Below are positions 34,749-43,317 of a stretch of 45,835 bases of DNA, piece after piece. The stretch spans positions 1 through 45,835 of the forward strand of contig JAURPG010000003.1 of assembly GCA_030835405.1 (NCBI GenBank), read 5' to 3'. The notes under the pieces are model-generated. The model was given only the letters and a program-made list of their open reading frames with translations. It was not told where the DNA came from and searched no databases. The position numbers and the translations under genes were made by a program. The first letter of the stretch is position 1; each line of letters starts with the position of its first letter. This DNA is from Gammaproteobacteria bacterium (GTDB taxonomy: Bacteria; Pseudomonadota; Gammaproteobacteria; Eutrophobiales; Eutrophobiaceae).

Positions 34749-36167
34749 TCAATCTGAAACGATGGCTTTGGCTTCGCCAGTTAATTCAAGTATATGCATA
34801 CCCGTACCAACACGGTCTACGATGTAAACGTACCCTCTTCCATCCACTTCAACATTGTTGGTTTGAACTACAATTTTACATGGGATGCTGGGGTCTCTTC
34901 TTACACAGCTTTGTTGGGTTTTTGATGTCGTAGCTGGAATATAATAGCCGATTTCTTGTGGCCTGAATGGGTCGCGAATATCCACTGCCCTAACGCCCGC
35001 ATTAAAATATGAGACAAAGACCAATTTTCTGTAATAGCCGGGATACATAGCCTCATCCACAGCGTGTGGACCGAATCGCCCTCCCCGCTGACAGAATTCT
35101 CCGTCTGATTCACGTACCTGGTAATTTGAAATTGGCATGGGCTTTTCTGGATAGGTGATATCAATAATTAAAACCGCATCTCGCTCTTCCGTACATTCTT
35201 CCCGGGTTGATTCTGAGGGAACAACAAGAAAGTCTCTAACCTGACCTATTGAACTGTCTGCGTAGTCTGGAACAGGAATACCGAGAACCGGTAGAGTTGT
35301 GTGTGCAGCAAAGTTTGGCGCAAGATAAAACCGTGCAATCTCCGGTGCTTCCAGGTTTTCTACTGTCGGTTCCGGATCACCATTTAATAATTTTTCCCGA
35401 TCCACAATCTGAATGATACCCTCTCTGGAAGATCCATATCCAAAATAGACCTTGTCATTCAATACCATCGGGCCATGCAGGTCCATTGGCACAGGCTCAA
35501 CAGTCGACCCCGGTTCCATTCCTGGTACCCCATAGCTTCTTATATAGACCGGGTTTGATGGATCACTCAAGTCATATATCTTTGTGTGTCTTGCTCGCCA
35601 GCCATCCCCATCACCAACAATATAGGCAATACCGGTATCACACTCCCACCAGTTTTTATGAATACTGGTGATATCATCTTCCACATTTAATACCAGTTCA
35701 GGTTCACGAGGAGTAGTTACATCCCAAATCTGGTGGCCTGAATTCCCATAACTTCTTAATAAATATGATCTATCATTGATAGTACAGACTCTGTTCATCT
35801 GGGCCCCGCTTCCGGCTGGACTGGACGCCACATCGCTACCGGGGATGTGTACCAGGCCTATGGGATTTTCCGGATCAGTGACATCGACAATATAAGTACC
35901 ATTCCATTCCATTTCACCGTTAAAATCATTGACTGCGCTACCACTTCCCAGCCCTAAATAAGCAATCCATCTATCACCCTGTTGTTCGATGACAGGTTGA
36001 TATGTCCCCCGGCCTTGCACGTCGTGATAACCGACCAGACGCATGTTCCAACTTTCTGCTCCATGTCCTGCGCGATTACCAGGCGCTTGTTGGGCCGAAA
36101 GATTTGAAGTCATCAATAACCCTGCGAGAATATATAATATAGCGAATATTTGTTTTAACTGTCTCAT
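34749..36167 (-). CDS. Exported LVIVD-repeat protein
   Basis: 472 residues with a signal peptide ending near NLSAQQ. The body has several LVIVD-type beta-propeller-like repeats: GTYIVDVTDPENPIGLVHI, HQIWDVTTPREPELV, KIYDLSDPSNPVYIRSYG and AVDIRDPFRPQEIGYY. Such repeats occur in secreted or surface proteins of unknown role. It is the third gene of an operon with the amidase and the cyclase-family hydrolase, three bases after the latter, so it may assist them in the periplasm. Its stop is one base from the stop of the convergent AlgX-like gene, leaving no room for a terminator between them. Confidence 0.82.
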   Translation of the reverse strand: MRQLKQIFAILYILAGLLMTSNLSAQQAPGNRAGHGAESWNMRLVGYHDVQGRGTYQPVIEQQGDRWIAYLGLGSGSAVNDFNGEMEWNGTYIVDVTDPENPIGLVHIPGSDVASSPAGSGAQMNRVCTINDRSYLLRSYGNSGHQIWDVTTPREPELVLNVEDDITSIHKNWWECDTGIAYIVGDGDGWRARHTKIYDLSDPSNPVYIRSYGVPGMEPGSTVEPVPMDLHGPMVLNDKVYFGYGSSREGIIQIVDREKLLNGDPEPTVENLEAPEIARFYLAPNFAAHTTLPVLGIPVPDYADSSIGQVRDFLVVPSESTREECTEERDAVLIIDITYPEKPMPISNYQVRESDGEFCQRGGRFGPHAVDEAMYPGYYRKLVFVSYFNAGVRAVDIRDPFRPQEIGYYIPATTSKTQQSCVRRDPSIPCKIVVQTNNVEVDGRGYVYIVDRVGTGMHILELTGEAKAIVSD

Positions 36168-36170
36168 AAA

Positions 36171-37130
36171 TCACCTGATGGCAATGGGTGCAACCGCAGA
36201 CCCCGTTGCCCCTTTTAGTTTCAAGGGTTGCACAACAAATAAAAATTCAAATACTTTATCATTTGCTAATTTTTCTAAATTCATATTTTCTATCATGTAG
36301 ATCCCTTTTTCTATTAGCATCAAGGAATGCACATCAAGTCTACGGTTTTCTGGTGACCTGAATTCAACACAACAGGTATCTGTACCAACCAGCACAGGCT
36401 GTTGTTCTACTATCCACAGTCCTGCCTCTATACCAATACCCGGGGTATTTGTGCCGTAGTTTTCATTATTCACACCACGGTTCTTTCCCCACCCGGTATT
36501 GATAATAACTGCATCACCAGATTGAATTTTGGTATTTTGCCTGGCAAGGGCCTGGCGAATATCTGCCACGGTTATTACATAATCCTGCGCCACCATGTTA
36601 ACGCCTTTATATCCGGCAATATCGATTAGAATCCCTCTGGAAATTATACTGCCGACATTTTCTATCCCCAGCTTTTGATAACCCGAACGGGTGACAATGT
36701 CCTTATATTTAAAACAATTATAAAAGCTTTCACCGTACATCTGATGAGTAAAACCGTCCAATTGTGTTCCCACCTGTCCCAGTTCTGTTACCACCAGTTC
36801 TTCACTGGATACCCTTCGACCTTCTACCGGCACCACGGGTTTGGTATATATATTAAATACCCTTCCACGATTAATATAAGACTCTTCAGGGTCAGTCGTT
36901 AATACCTCACCCAACTCATAAATTTCTCCGGTTTTAACTACCTGAAGTGCGTTGAGGACTGAGGTGGGTGTGACCATGTTAGCTGAACCTCGTTCATCAT
37001 CTGCTCCCCATTTTGATGGGCACCGATCTGCTTCACGGGCGATCTCCCAACTCTGGGCAATCGCATTTGTTTGAATTAGTGAAAGTAAAAGGAATAAACT
37101 TGCATTTCCAAAATACAGATATTTACCCAT
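36171..37130 (-). CDS. Exported cyclase-family hydrolase (kynurenine formamidase-like)
   Basis: 319 residues with a signal peptide (LFLLLSLIQTNAIAQ). The mature part begins WGADDERGSANMVTP, then VGTQLDGFTHQMYG, where the family's HxGTHxDxPxH metal site is expected. Here the first histidine is replaced (the motif reads TQLDGFTH), so metal binding may differ. VIINTGWGKN and PVLVGTDTCCVEF also match the cyclase group, which includes bacterial kynurenine formamidase and putative polyketide cyclases. It probably hydrolyses an amide or lactone. It lies between the amidase (23 bases) and the LVIVD gene (3 bases) in one operon. The substrate is unknown. Confidence 0.82.
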   Translation of the reverse strand: MGKYLYFGNASLFLLLSLIQTNAIAQSWEIAREADRCPSKWGADDERGSANMVTPTSVLNALQVVKTGEIYELGEVLTTDPEESYINRGRVFNIYTKPVVPVEGRRVSSEELVVTELGQVGTQLDGFTHQMYGESFYNCFKYKDIVTRSGYQKLGIENVGSIISRGILIDIAGYKGVNMVAQDYVITVADIRQALARQNTKIQSGDAVIINTGWGKNRGVNNENYGTNTPGIGIEAGLWIVEQQPVLVGTDTCCVEFRSPENRRLDVHSLMLIEKGIYMIENMNLEKLANDKVFEFLFVVQPLKLKGATGSAVAPIAIR

Positions 37131-37153
37131 AATTAGTTCCCGTTGTATTTAGA

Positions 37154-38800
37154 TCATTTTATAACATCTGGTAACAGTGGTGGCGCTCTTCGCTTTTTAC
37201 TGGCCTGCTCATAGGCATAAGCATAAGCAAGAACTGGACCATCATCGTATGGCTTGCCAAAGAATGCCAGGGCCATGGGCAACCCCTGGCTGCCATGTCC
37301 CATTGGCACAACTATGCATGGAAAGCCTATAGAATTATAGCCAGCAAGTGTTGAGGGTACAGGTACGTCTGAATCGACAAAATCAGGATCCTCTAATGAA
37401 TAAACTGGATTACTAATAACACTTGCAAACCTGGTTTCATAGGGAAAAACCAGTACATCCAGGTCATTTGAGTTAAAAATTTCCAGTTTATCTTCTGTGG
37501 CCTTTGGCAAGACTTCATTAACCAGATTTTGATATGCCTCTTCCTCGGTTGAATGTTGCAGTGAAGTTCTGAGTAGTCGCAATACGCTCTCCCTGACTGG
37601 AAGATTAGATTTATTAACTACGTTCTCATATATTTCAATAAACTCTGCAACGGTCTTGGGGGCACCGGGCAAGGTTTCCAAATAGGTCTCCCAATCTCTA
37701 CGGAATCGATAGTCTGCAGTTCGCCGTATATACCGACTACCTTCACCGAGATATCGAGCAATAAAGTCATCACTCAATTCCACATCTACGAGAATGCCGC
37801 CCAGGGATTCAATTACCTTTAAAGCTTCCTCAGCCATTGCATCAATCTCAGGATCACCGCCAAACAATGTCCTGACGACCCCTATCCTTTTACCGTTTAT
37901 TGCCTGTCTGTCCAGATATTTTGTAAAATCGACATGGCCATCAGTAACAACATATTTGTTCCTTACCTCAGACCATACATCACTGCTTATCGGATCTGCT
38001 CGATCTTCTACAGCAATGGTACTTAACATATAGGCCACATCAGTAACCGTTCGCGCCATCGGGCCGGCACTGTCAAACTCAAGGTCTTTGGGTGCAATAC
38101 CGTCACGACTGATTAATCCCGTAGTGGGTCTTAATCCGACGATACCATTAAATGCCGCAGGCCCCCTGACTGATGTGCTGGTATCGGTACCAACCGCAAG
38201 AACAGCAAAATTTGCTGCTATTGCAGATGCTGATCCGCTACTCGAACCTCCAGTATCACGTTTTAAATTGTAGGGATTTATCTGCTGACCGATTACAGAA
38301 TTGTAACTACCGCTGGCAAACTCGCCCATAGCAGCCTTACCGAGGATGATGGCACCTGCTTCCCTTAATTCTCTTGTTACAGTTGCATCATCAGGTGGAA
38401 TGATGTCTTTAAGGATGGCTGACCCATTGCTGGTGGGCAAATCATATGTATCAATATTATCCTTAAGCAACACGGGTATGCCATGTAACGGGCCTCTGCT
38501 TTCACCCGCATTACGTTCCTTATCCAGCTGTTCAGCAATCTGTAATGCATCGTGATGTACAGTAATAATTGAGTTAATCCCAGGACCTTTCTTATCATAC
38601 TCATTAATGCGTTCGAGATATGCCTCAATCAATTCTACTGATGTCAATTCGCCTGCATCGTAGGCAGATTGTATATCCTCAATCGTCACTTCAAGTAAGG
38701 TAAATTGGCGATGGCCAGTTTGTTTATCTGCAATCATTTCACAACCGGACAGAAAAATTAGAACTGCAATAAATAAGATATTGGTTAATGATATTTTCAC
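37154..38800 (-). CDS. Amidase-signature lipoprotein
   Basis: 548 residues. A lipoprotein leader ends in LSGC (cysteine 20), so the enzyme is anchored outside the cytoplasm. This differs from the GatA subunit it resembles. The Ser-cis-Ser-Lys triad is visible: lysine in GIPVLLKDNIDT (113), GGSSSGSA (184-191), and the nucleophile region GTDTSTSVRGPAAFNG near 204-219. It hydrolyses carboxamides to acid and ammonia. It is the first gene of a three-gene operon with a cyclase-family hydrolase and an LVIVD protein; all three are exported, suggesting stepwise degradation of an amide or peptide-like compound outside the cytoplasm. The substrate is not identifiable. Confidence 0.88.
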   Translation of the reverse strand: MKISLTNILFIAVLIFLSGCEMIADKQTGHRQFTLLEVTIEDIQSAYDAGELTSVELIEAYLERINEYDKKGPGINSIITVHHDALQIAEQLDKERNAGESRGPLHGIPVLLKDNIDTYDLPTSNGSAILKDIIPPDDATVTRELREAGAIILGKAAMGEFASGSYNSVIGQQINPYNLKRDTGGSSSGSASAIAANFAVLAVGTDTSTSVRGPAAFNGIVGLRPTTGLISRDGIAPKDLEFDSAGPMARTVTDVAYMLSTIAVEDRADPISSDVWSEVRNKYVVTDGHVDFTKYLDRQAINGKRIGVVRTLFGGDPEIDAMAEEALKVIESLGGILVDVELSDDFIARYLGEGSRYIRRTADYRFRRDWETYLETLPGAPKTVAEFIEIYENVVNKSNLPVRESVLRLLRTSLQHSTEEEAYQNLVNEVLPKATEDKLEIFNSNDLDVLVFPYETRFASVISNPVYSLEDPDFVDSDVPVPSTLAGYNSIGFPCIVVPMGHGSQGLPMALAFFGKPYDDGPVLAYAYAYEQASKKRRAPPLLPDVIK

Positions 38801-38931
38801 TGAAGATATCCCTTATATATTTTCTCTAAGATAATACTAGCGAGGAATCAGTGATAAGTCATTAATTACAAAACTTGAAAAAACAGATATGAAAGATAGT
38901 TTGGATTGAAGAGTACTTTTATCCGAATGGC

Positions 38932-41070
38932 TTAAAAACCTGACTCTCGTATCAGTACGGATGCGACGGTTTCATAAAAATACCGTAATAAACTTTCTGC
39001 ATGGCCCTCAATATACATAGTACCAACCACAACCTTATCAATTGGACCTGGATCCTCAATAGGAATAAGTTTTACCCTGTATACAGAGGTTTCAGGGATT
39101 AATCTATTTGATGAATCCTGTCTGACTGCGATACTCCCTCCATATTGTGAGGCCAAATACAGATTGTCTAAATCCTGAATATTCGTATCTTCAATTTCGA
39201 CAATATGGGCTTGAATTTCATCTAACTCAGGTTCATTGGGCAAGAAAACCGCATCCTGATTTATTTCAATCCTTCTTAATTGTTCTGCAGGGATAATCGC
39301 GGTAAATTCTATATTTCGGTTATCAATCACTGAAGCAAGCCTGAAATCCTCATTTACCCATCTGCCCACATGAAGATTCCTGGGAAGATCAACAATCTTA
39401 CCGCTGATGGGTGGTCTTATGGTTAAATCATCCAATAATGCCTGTAGTCCAGCCAACCTGGACTGTAACTCCTGGATATTTTCGTTAAGCACACCACCGG
39501 ACGCTAGATCTTCAGGGTTAGCAACACGCCTGTTTAACCTGAATCTAACCAGATTTAATTCACTTATGGTTTTTTCAATCTCATTTTCCAGAGAGGGCGA
39601 TTCAAGTACCAAAAGTACATCATTACGCGTGACCTCTTCTCCAATTTCAAAATTGATTGATTTAATCCGACCCGGGTACGGTATATAAATGGAAGTTTCA
39701 TTAGAAGTTTTCAATATTGCTGGAACTGAAACCGTAGTATTAAATGGAATAATTACACCTAATAAACACGCAAGTAATATGCCTGCAATGATGTAATATC
39801 GTTTAGATTCACGGATCTTCTCTTTCATACCCCACCAAACCTGCATCTCTTTTCTTATCGGGTTCAATATGAACCATATAACCTCTATTATAAATAACAA
39901 TAATCCAAGAAGCTTGAAAAAGAAATAATAAACGAGTAATGCAATACCTAAAAATAGAAAAAATCGATAAACCCAGACACACCATGCATAGATGGTTAAT
40001 TTCCATGCCAGCACCGGATCCATTTTTTCGGGCATTGGTAAATTTAAATTAAACAGTAAATTTCTCAGTCTCCATTTCCCGAATGCAAATGACCTACTCT
40101 GTAAATTTTCAACTTCTAAAAAATCAGAAAAAATATAATAGCCATCAAAGCGCATAAAAATGTTCGTATTAACCAGTACGGACATAGTCCAACTCGTGGT
40201 GGCAAAAATAAACGCTATACTTTTTAATATCCCCTCAGGTAGAAAACTCCATAAAAAAGTCGACAGAAAAGCAATATATAATTCTGTCATCATGCCGGCT
40301 GACCCAATTAATATTCGTTGCCGTTTTGATACCAATTTCCAGCTATCTGATGTATCTGTGTATAAAACTGGAAACATAACGAGAATCACGATTCCCATGG
40401 TAGGGATGCGACATCCATAACTCGCCGCCAGATAGGCATGTCCAAATTCATGCAATATTTTTATGACAATTAATGCTAAAACATACATTGCCATGCCTTG
40501 CAGAGAAAAAAAGTATAAAAAAGTACTGACAAATTCATCCCATTGCCTGGCAACGAGAAATAAGCCAACAACTCCCCATGCTGCAACTAATATCCTGAAC
40601 ATTTTTCCAAATATAAACTTCACATATGGCAATGTAGTATTAATAAAACGATCAGGACGAACTAAAGGTATCCGGATAAAAAGAAAACTTGTTATCAATT
40701 GAAAAAAGCTACGTTTTGTGGCTTTTAATTGCTGAAGATAATCATCTGATGATCCACTTGCGGACTTTTCTGTAAGACTGTTTTTATATAAAAATTCTGT
40801 TAACTCTTTTAGATTATCCAGCGTTATATTACAAACAGTTTCATTCCTGACTCGATTAAGAATCGCTTTCGAATTACCACTATGCCATCGGGATAAAAGC
40901 TGAAAAGCAGACCACCCAATACGGAAATATTTATTTCTAACAGGATCAAATATATTCCATGTAGGTGAACCATCCAGCGCAGCCGGGCCACGCAATAACT
41001 TTAAATCTTCTCTTAGTGCTGGAAGAGCAAAATCCTGCCCGCTCTCAGTGGAGTTGATAGCTAGACTCAT
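38932..41070 (-). CDS. M50 metalloprotease membrane protein fused to a HlyD-type adaptor, with PqqD-like N-terminus
   Basis: 712 residues in three parts. Residues 15-105 (LREDLKLLRGPAALDG, FRIGWSAFQLLSRW, LDNLKELTEFLYKN) look like a PqqD-like winged-helix domain. Residues 155-430 form an M50 site-2-protease-type membrane domain with HEFGH at 207-211 and the third ligand region RFDGYYIFSD (308-310 FDG), so the zinc site seems intact. From about 440 there is a periplasmic biotin/lipoyl-like adaptor (IPYPGRIKSINFEIGEEV, then a coiled-coil hairpin and IRPPISGKIVDLP). Bacillus YydH, a putative peptide zinc metalloprotease, is a distant relative of the membrane part. It overlaps the GAF-HlyD gene by four bases (ATGA). 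It probably forms the inner-membrane core of the export locus. Confidence 0.82.
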   Translation of the reverse strand: MSLAINSTESGQDFALPALREDLKLLRGPAALDGSPTWNIFDPVRNKYFRIGWSAFQLLSRWHSGNSKAILNRVRNETVCNITLDNLKELTEFLYKNSLTEKSASGSSDDYLQQLKATKRSFFQLITSFLFIRIPLVRPDRFINTTLPYVKFIFGKMFRILVAAWGVVGLFLVARQWDEFVSTFLYFFSLQGMAMYVLALIVIKILHEFGHAYLAASYGCRIPTMGIVILVMFPVLYTDTSDSWKLVSKRQRILIGSAGMMTELYIAFLSTFLWSFLPEGILKSIAFIFATTSWTMSVLVNTNIFMRFDGYYIFSDFLEVENLQSRSFAFGKWRLRNLLFNLNLPMPEKMDPVLAWKLTIYAWCVWVYRFFLFLGIALLVYYFFFKLLGLLLFIIEVIWFILNPIRKEMQVWWGMKEKIRESKRYYIIAGILLACLLGVIIPFNTTVSVPAILKTSNETSIYIPYPGRIKSINFEIGEEVTRNDVLLVLESPSLENEIEKTISELNLVRFRLNRRVANPEDLASGGVLNENIQELQSRLAGLQALLDDLTIRPPISGKIVDLPRNLHVGRWVNEDFRLASVIDNRNIEFTAIIPAEQLRRIEINQDAVFLPNEPELDEIQAHIVEIEDTNIQDLDNLYLASQYGGSIAVRQDSSNRLIPETSVYRVKLIPIEDPGPIDKVVVGTMYIEGHAESLLRYFYETVASVLIRESGF

Positions 41071-42449
41071 AGACCGATGTATTGTCTAAGTGTCGCAATA
41101 GGCCTTCTGAAGAGGTAAAAGAAGAGCGTAATTCTCTCACCATAAATTTTTGCAGTACCCTGTAATCCAATTCTTGGCATATCTTCAGAATTAGTAAAGT
41201 CTGCTGTGATACGATATGCCAATATATTTTCCGGCGTCAATTCTGCCTCATAACTGGCATGGGTCAATGTTGCCTCTAATGAATGCAATGGATCATAATC
41301 CAGAAATATTGTGATCTCAGCACCTGGAAACAATACTATGGCATCGTTAACGGGCAGGTCAATTCTTAGTTCTACTCGACCTGGATCGGCTATTTGCATT
41401 ATTCGTTCACCAACACGTACTGGTGTGCCAGCCCAGTCTGACTCATCAGAATAGATTAACAATCCTGAGACTGGTGCCTTCATTTCAACCTGTTGCAGTA
41501 ACTCATTTGCATAGTCCCTTTGCGTCCGCCTGAGTTCTACCTGCGACTTTATTAATGACACGCGTGAATTACTTGTACTATCCTGAAATGCCCCCTGTGA
41601 AACCTGGCGAAACTCAGCCATAGATACAGCCAGGGCTTTATCCGCTATTTCAAATTCATTTCTTAGTTCTGTATCCACATACCTGAATAACGTCATTCCT
41701 GATTGTACTAGGGTATTAGGAGGAACCAATACTTCGTCAATAAGACCATCCATGGGTGAGCTGATAATTAAAGGGTCTTTTGAAACGACCTCTACTGGCG
41801 CTAACGTGCTTATTCTTATAGGTATTACAAAAAAGCTGAAAATGATGAAGAAAACTGAAAACAGGGCTACCCGTTCATGGTAGGTTTTCTTTTCCAGCTT
41901 TTCGAAATCTTCAACGGCAAATGCGGCGTGTGCATACGTTTCACATAATCTTCTAATCAATACAAACTCATTTTCTACCCAGGGCTTTTCCCGTGCAAGC
42001 CATAGAATGCCTATATGTTTTCCATTAGGTAAATTTAACGGACACAATAATACATAAGGTAGCGAAAAGTCTTTCCATTGATCTCTATAATTTTCCGGGC
42101 AATTGACTGAATCTATTTGAATTAAATCCCGTTTGTTTGACTTTCTATAAACCTGTGAAACAAGTTTTTCTGACCAGACCGTTGCAGGTGCATCTTTATC
42201 AACTATGGCAACACTTGATGCTACCTGGAGTTTATGGGAATCATTAGATAACGCCCCGGTTTTGAATAATAATGCCTGTCGATATATAACAAGTTTCCTG
42301 GTTTCATTAACGACAAGAAATTCCAATGATTTTAATGATCCTGCAGCACGGGCCATCGATTCCAGCTGCATTAACATAGAGACAGCTGCCATCATCGGGT
42401 CTTTATTATTTTCTGTAGCCATAATTTTATTCAAATATTGCTGTGCCAC
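41067..42449 (-). CDS. GAF-domain/HlyD-type membrane fusion hybrid
   Basis: 460 residues from the GTG at 42449, with GGGATGA just upstream; an ATG at 42422 directly after the preceding stop is also possible. The N-terminal half (about 35-185) has a GAF-like cytoplasmic sensor layout (VLLCPLNLPNGKHIGILWLA). One membrane segment follows (about 194-212). Next is a periplasmic HlyD-type adaptor: the lipoyl-like half IISSPMDGLIDEVLVPPNTLV, a coiled-coil stretch, then VEMKAPVSGLLIYSDESDW and a beta barrel. A cytoplasmic GAF joined to an adaptor is unusual and could couple signal sensing to export. It overlaps the preceding adaptor gene by 23 bases and the M50 gene by four bases, so the three are translated together. 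Confidence 0.8.
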   Translation of the reverse strand: MAQQYLNKIMATENNKDPMMAAVSMLMQLESMARAAGSLKSLEFLVVNETRKLVIYRQALLFKTGALSNDSHKLQVASSVAIVDKDAPATVWSEKLVSQVYRKSNKRDLIQIDSVNCPENYRDQWKDFSLPYVLLCPLNLPNGKHIGILWLAREKPWVENEFVLIRRLCETYAHAAFAVEDFEKLEKKTYHERVALFSVFFIIFSFFVIPIRISTLAPVEVVSKDPLIISSPMDGLIDEVLVPPNTLVQSGMTLFRYVDTELRNEFEIADKALAVSMAEFRQVSQGAFQDSTSNSRVSLIKSQVELRRTQRDYANELLQQVEMKAPVSGLLIYSDESDWAGTPVRVGERIMQIADPGRVELRIDLPVNDAIVLFPGAEITIFLDYDPLHSLEATLTHASYEAELTPENILAYRITADFTNSEDMPRIGLQGTAKIYGERITLFFYLFRRPIATLRQYIGL

Positions 42450-43182
42450 TCATCCCAGACAAAACATCATCAGGGGTAGCTAAAAATTCACCTATTAACC
42501 TGACTGTCTGACTAACAGGATCAACGATTGCACCAACCTGGGTTATTTTGGCTTCGTATTCCCTTCCGGTCTCATCAACTGAAAAAATAAACTCTTCTCT
42601 AGCATTCATATCCACCAACCAAGTTGAAGGAATGATGAGTTCAATCTCAAGCAACTGGTCATTTAGAATTGAAATTAATTCCTGATCTGCCAATACAGTT
42701 TCGAATTCATTGATAAATACATCAGTGACTCTTCCATTGTATGGCGCCTCAATTGAGCAACCATTAGCAAATATTCTTCTTATGGTTGCCTCTGCTCTGG
42801 CCATTTCCATTTCAGCAAGTGAGGCTTCTACATCAATATCACTTGTCGCATTTAACTCGAATAACTTCTTGTAATTTTCATATTTCTTCGATTCTATAGT
42901 AAATTTAGCATTTGCTGATGCCAGTTCGGCCATATATCGTTCACAATCAAACCTGACTAATAAATCACCTTCATTAAACCGTTCGCCAATACCATACTGA
43001 ATTTCTACGATCTTCCCGGAAATTTCACTGGACAAAACAGCTCTTTTTTTTGGTTTAATCAGGCCACGTATATTCTCAATATTACTAATACTCGAATTAT
43101 ATGAGAGATCTTGTGAGCTAACGCCTGACATAAAACAGATCCAAATAATTAACAAACATTTACTAGTAATTTTATTAGTCAT
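42427..43182 (-). CDS. Short periplasmic adaptor (HlyD/RND-type membrane fusion protein)
   Basis: 251 residues, shorter than usual adaptors (about 350-400). The signal peptide ends at GVSSQ. The lipoyl-like halves are AVLSSEISGKIVEIQYGIGE and SIEAPYNGRVTDVFINEFET, separated by a short helical hairpin. A beta barrel follows (IELIIPSTWLVDM, YEAKITQVGAIVDPVSQTVRL). The usual membrane-proximal domain after the barrel is missing. Such adaptors link an inner-membrane transporter to a TolC channel. The gene lies between the TolC-like gene (135 bases upstream) and the GAF-HlyD gene, so this locus encodes three adaptor-type proteins. The short form may act as a helper that docks on the other two. Confidence 0.85.
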   Translation of the reverse strand: MTNKITSKCLLIIWICFMSGVSSQDLSYNSSISNIENIRGLIKPKKRAVLSSEISGKIVEIQYGIGERFNEGDLLVRFDCERYMAELASANAKFTIESKKYENYKKLFELNATSDIDVEASLAEMEMARAEATIRRIFANGCSIEAPYNGRVTDVFINEFETVLADQELISILNDQLLEIELIIPSTWLVDMNAREEFIFSVDETGREYEAKITQVGAIVDPVSQTVRLIGEFLATPDDVLSGMSGTAIFE

Positions 43183-43317
43183 ATCGCATCTTCCAGTTTC
43201 TAATCAGATTAGTTAATTTTTCTCATTCTGATTTAAGATCATCATTAATAATATTCTGGTTTTATTAATCTTTATTCTTGTACATATACAATAGTTGAAC
43301 CTTGGCAACCATGGTAT

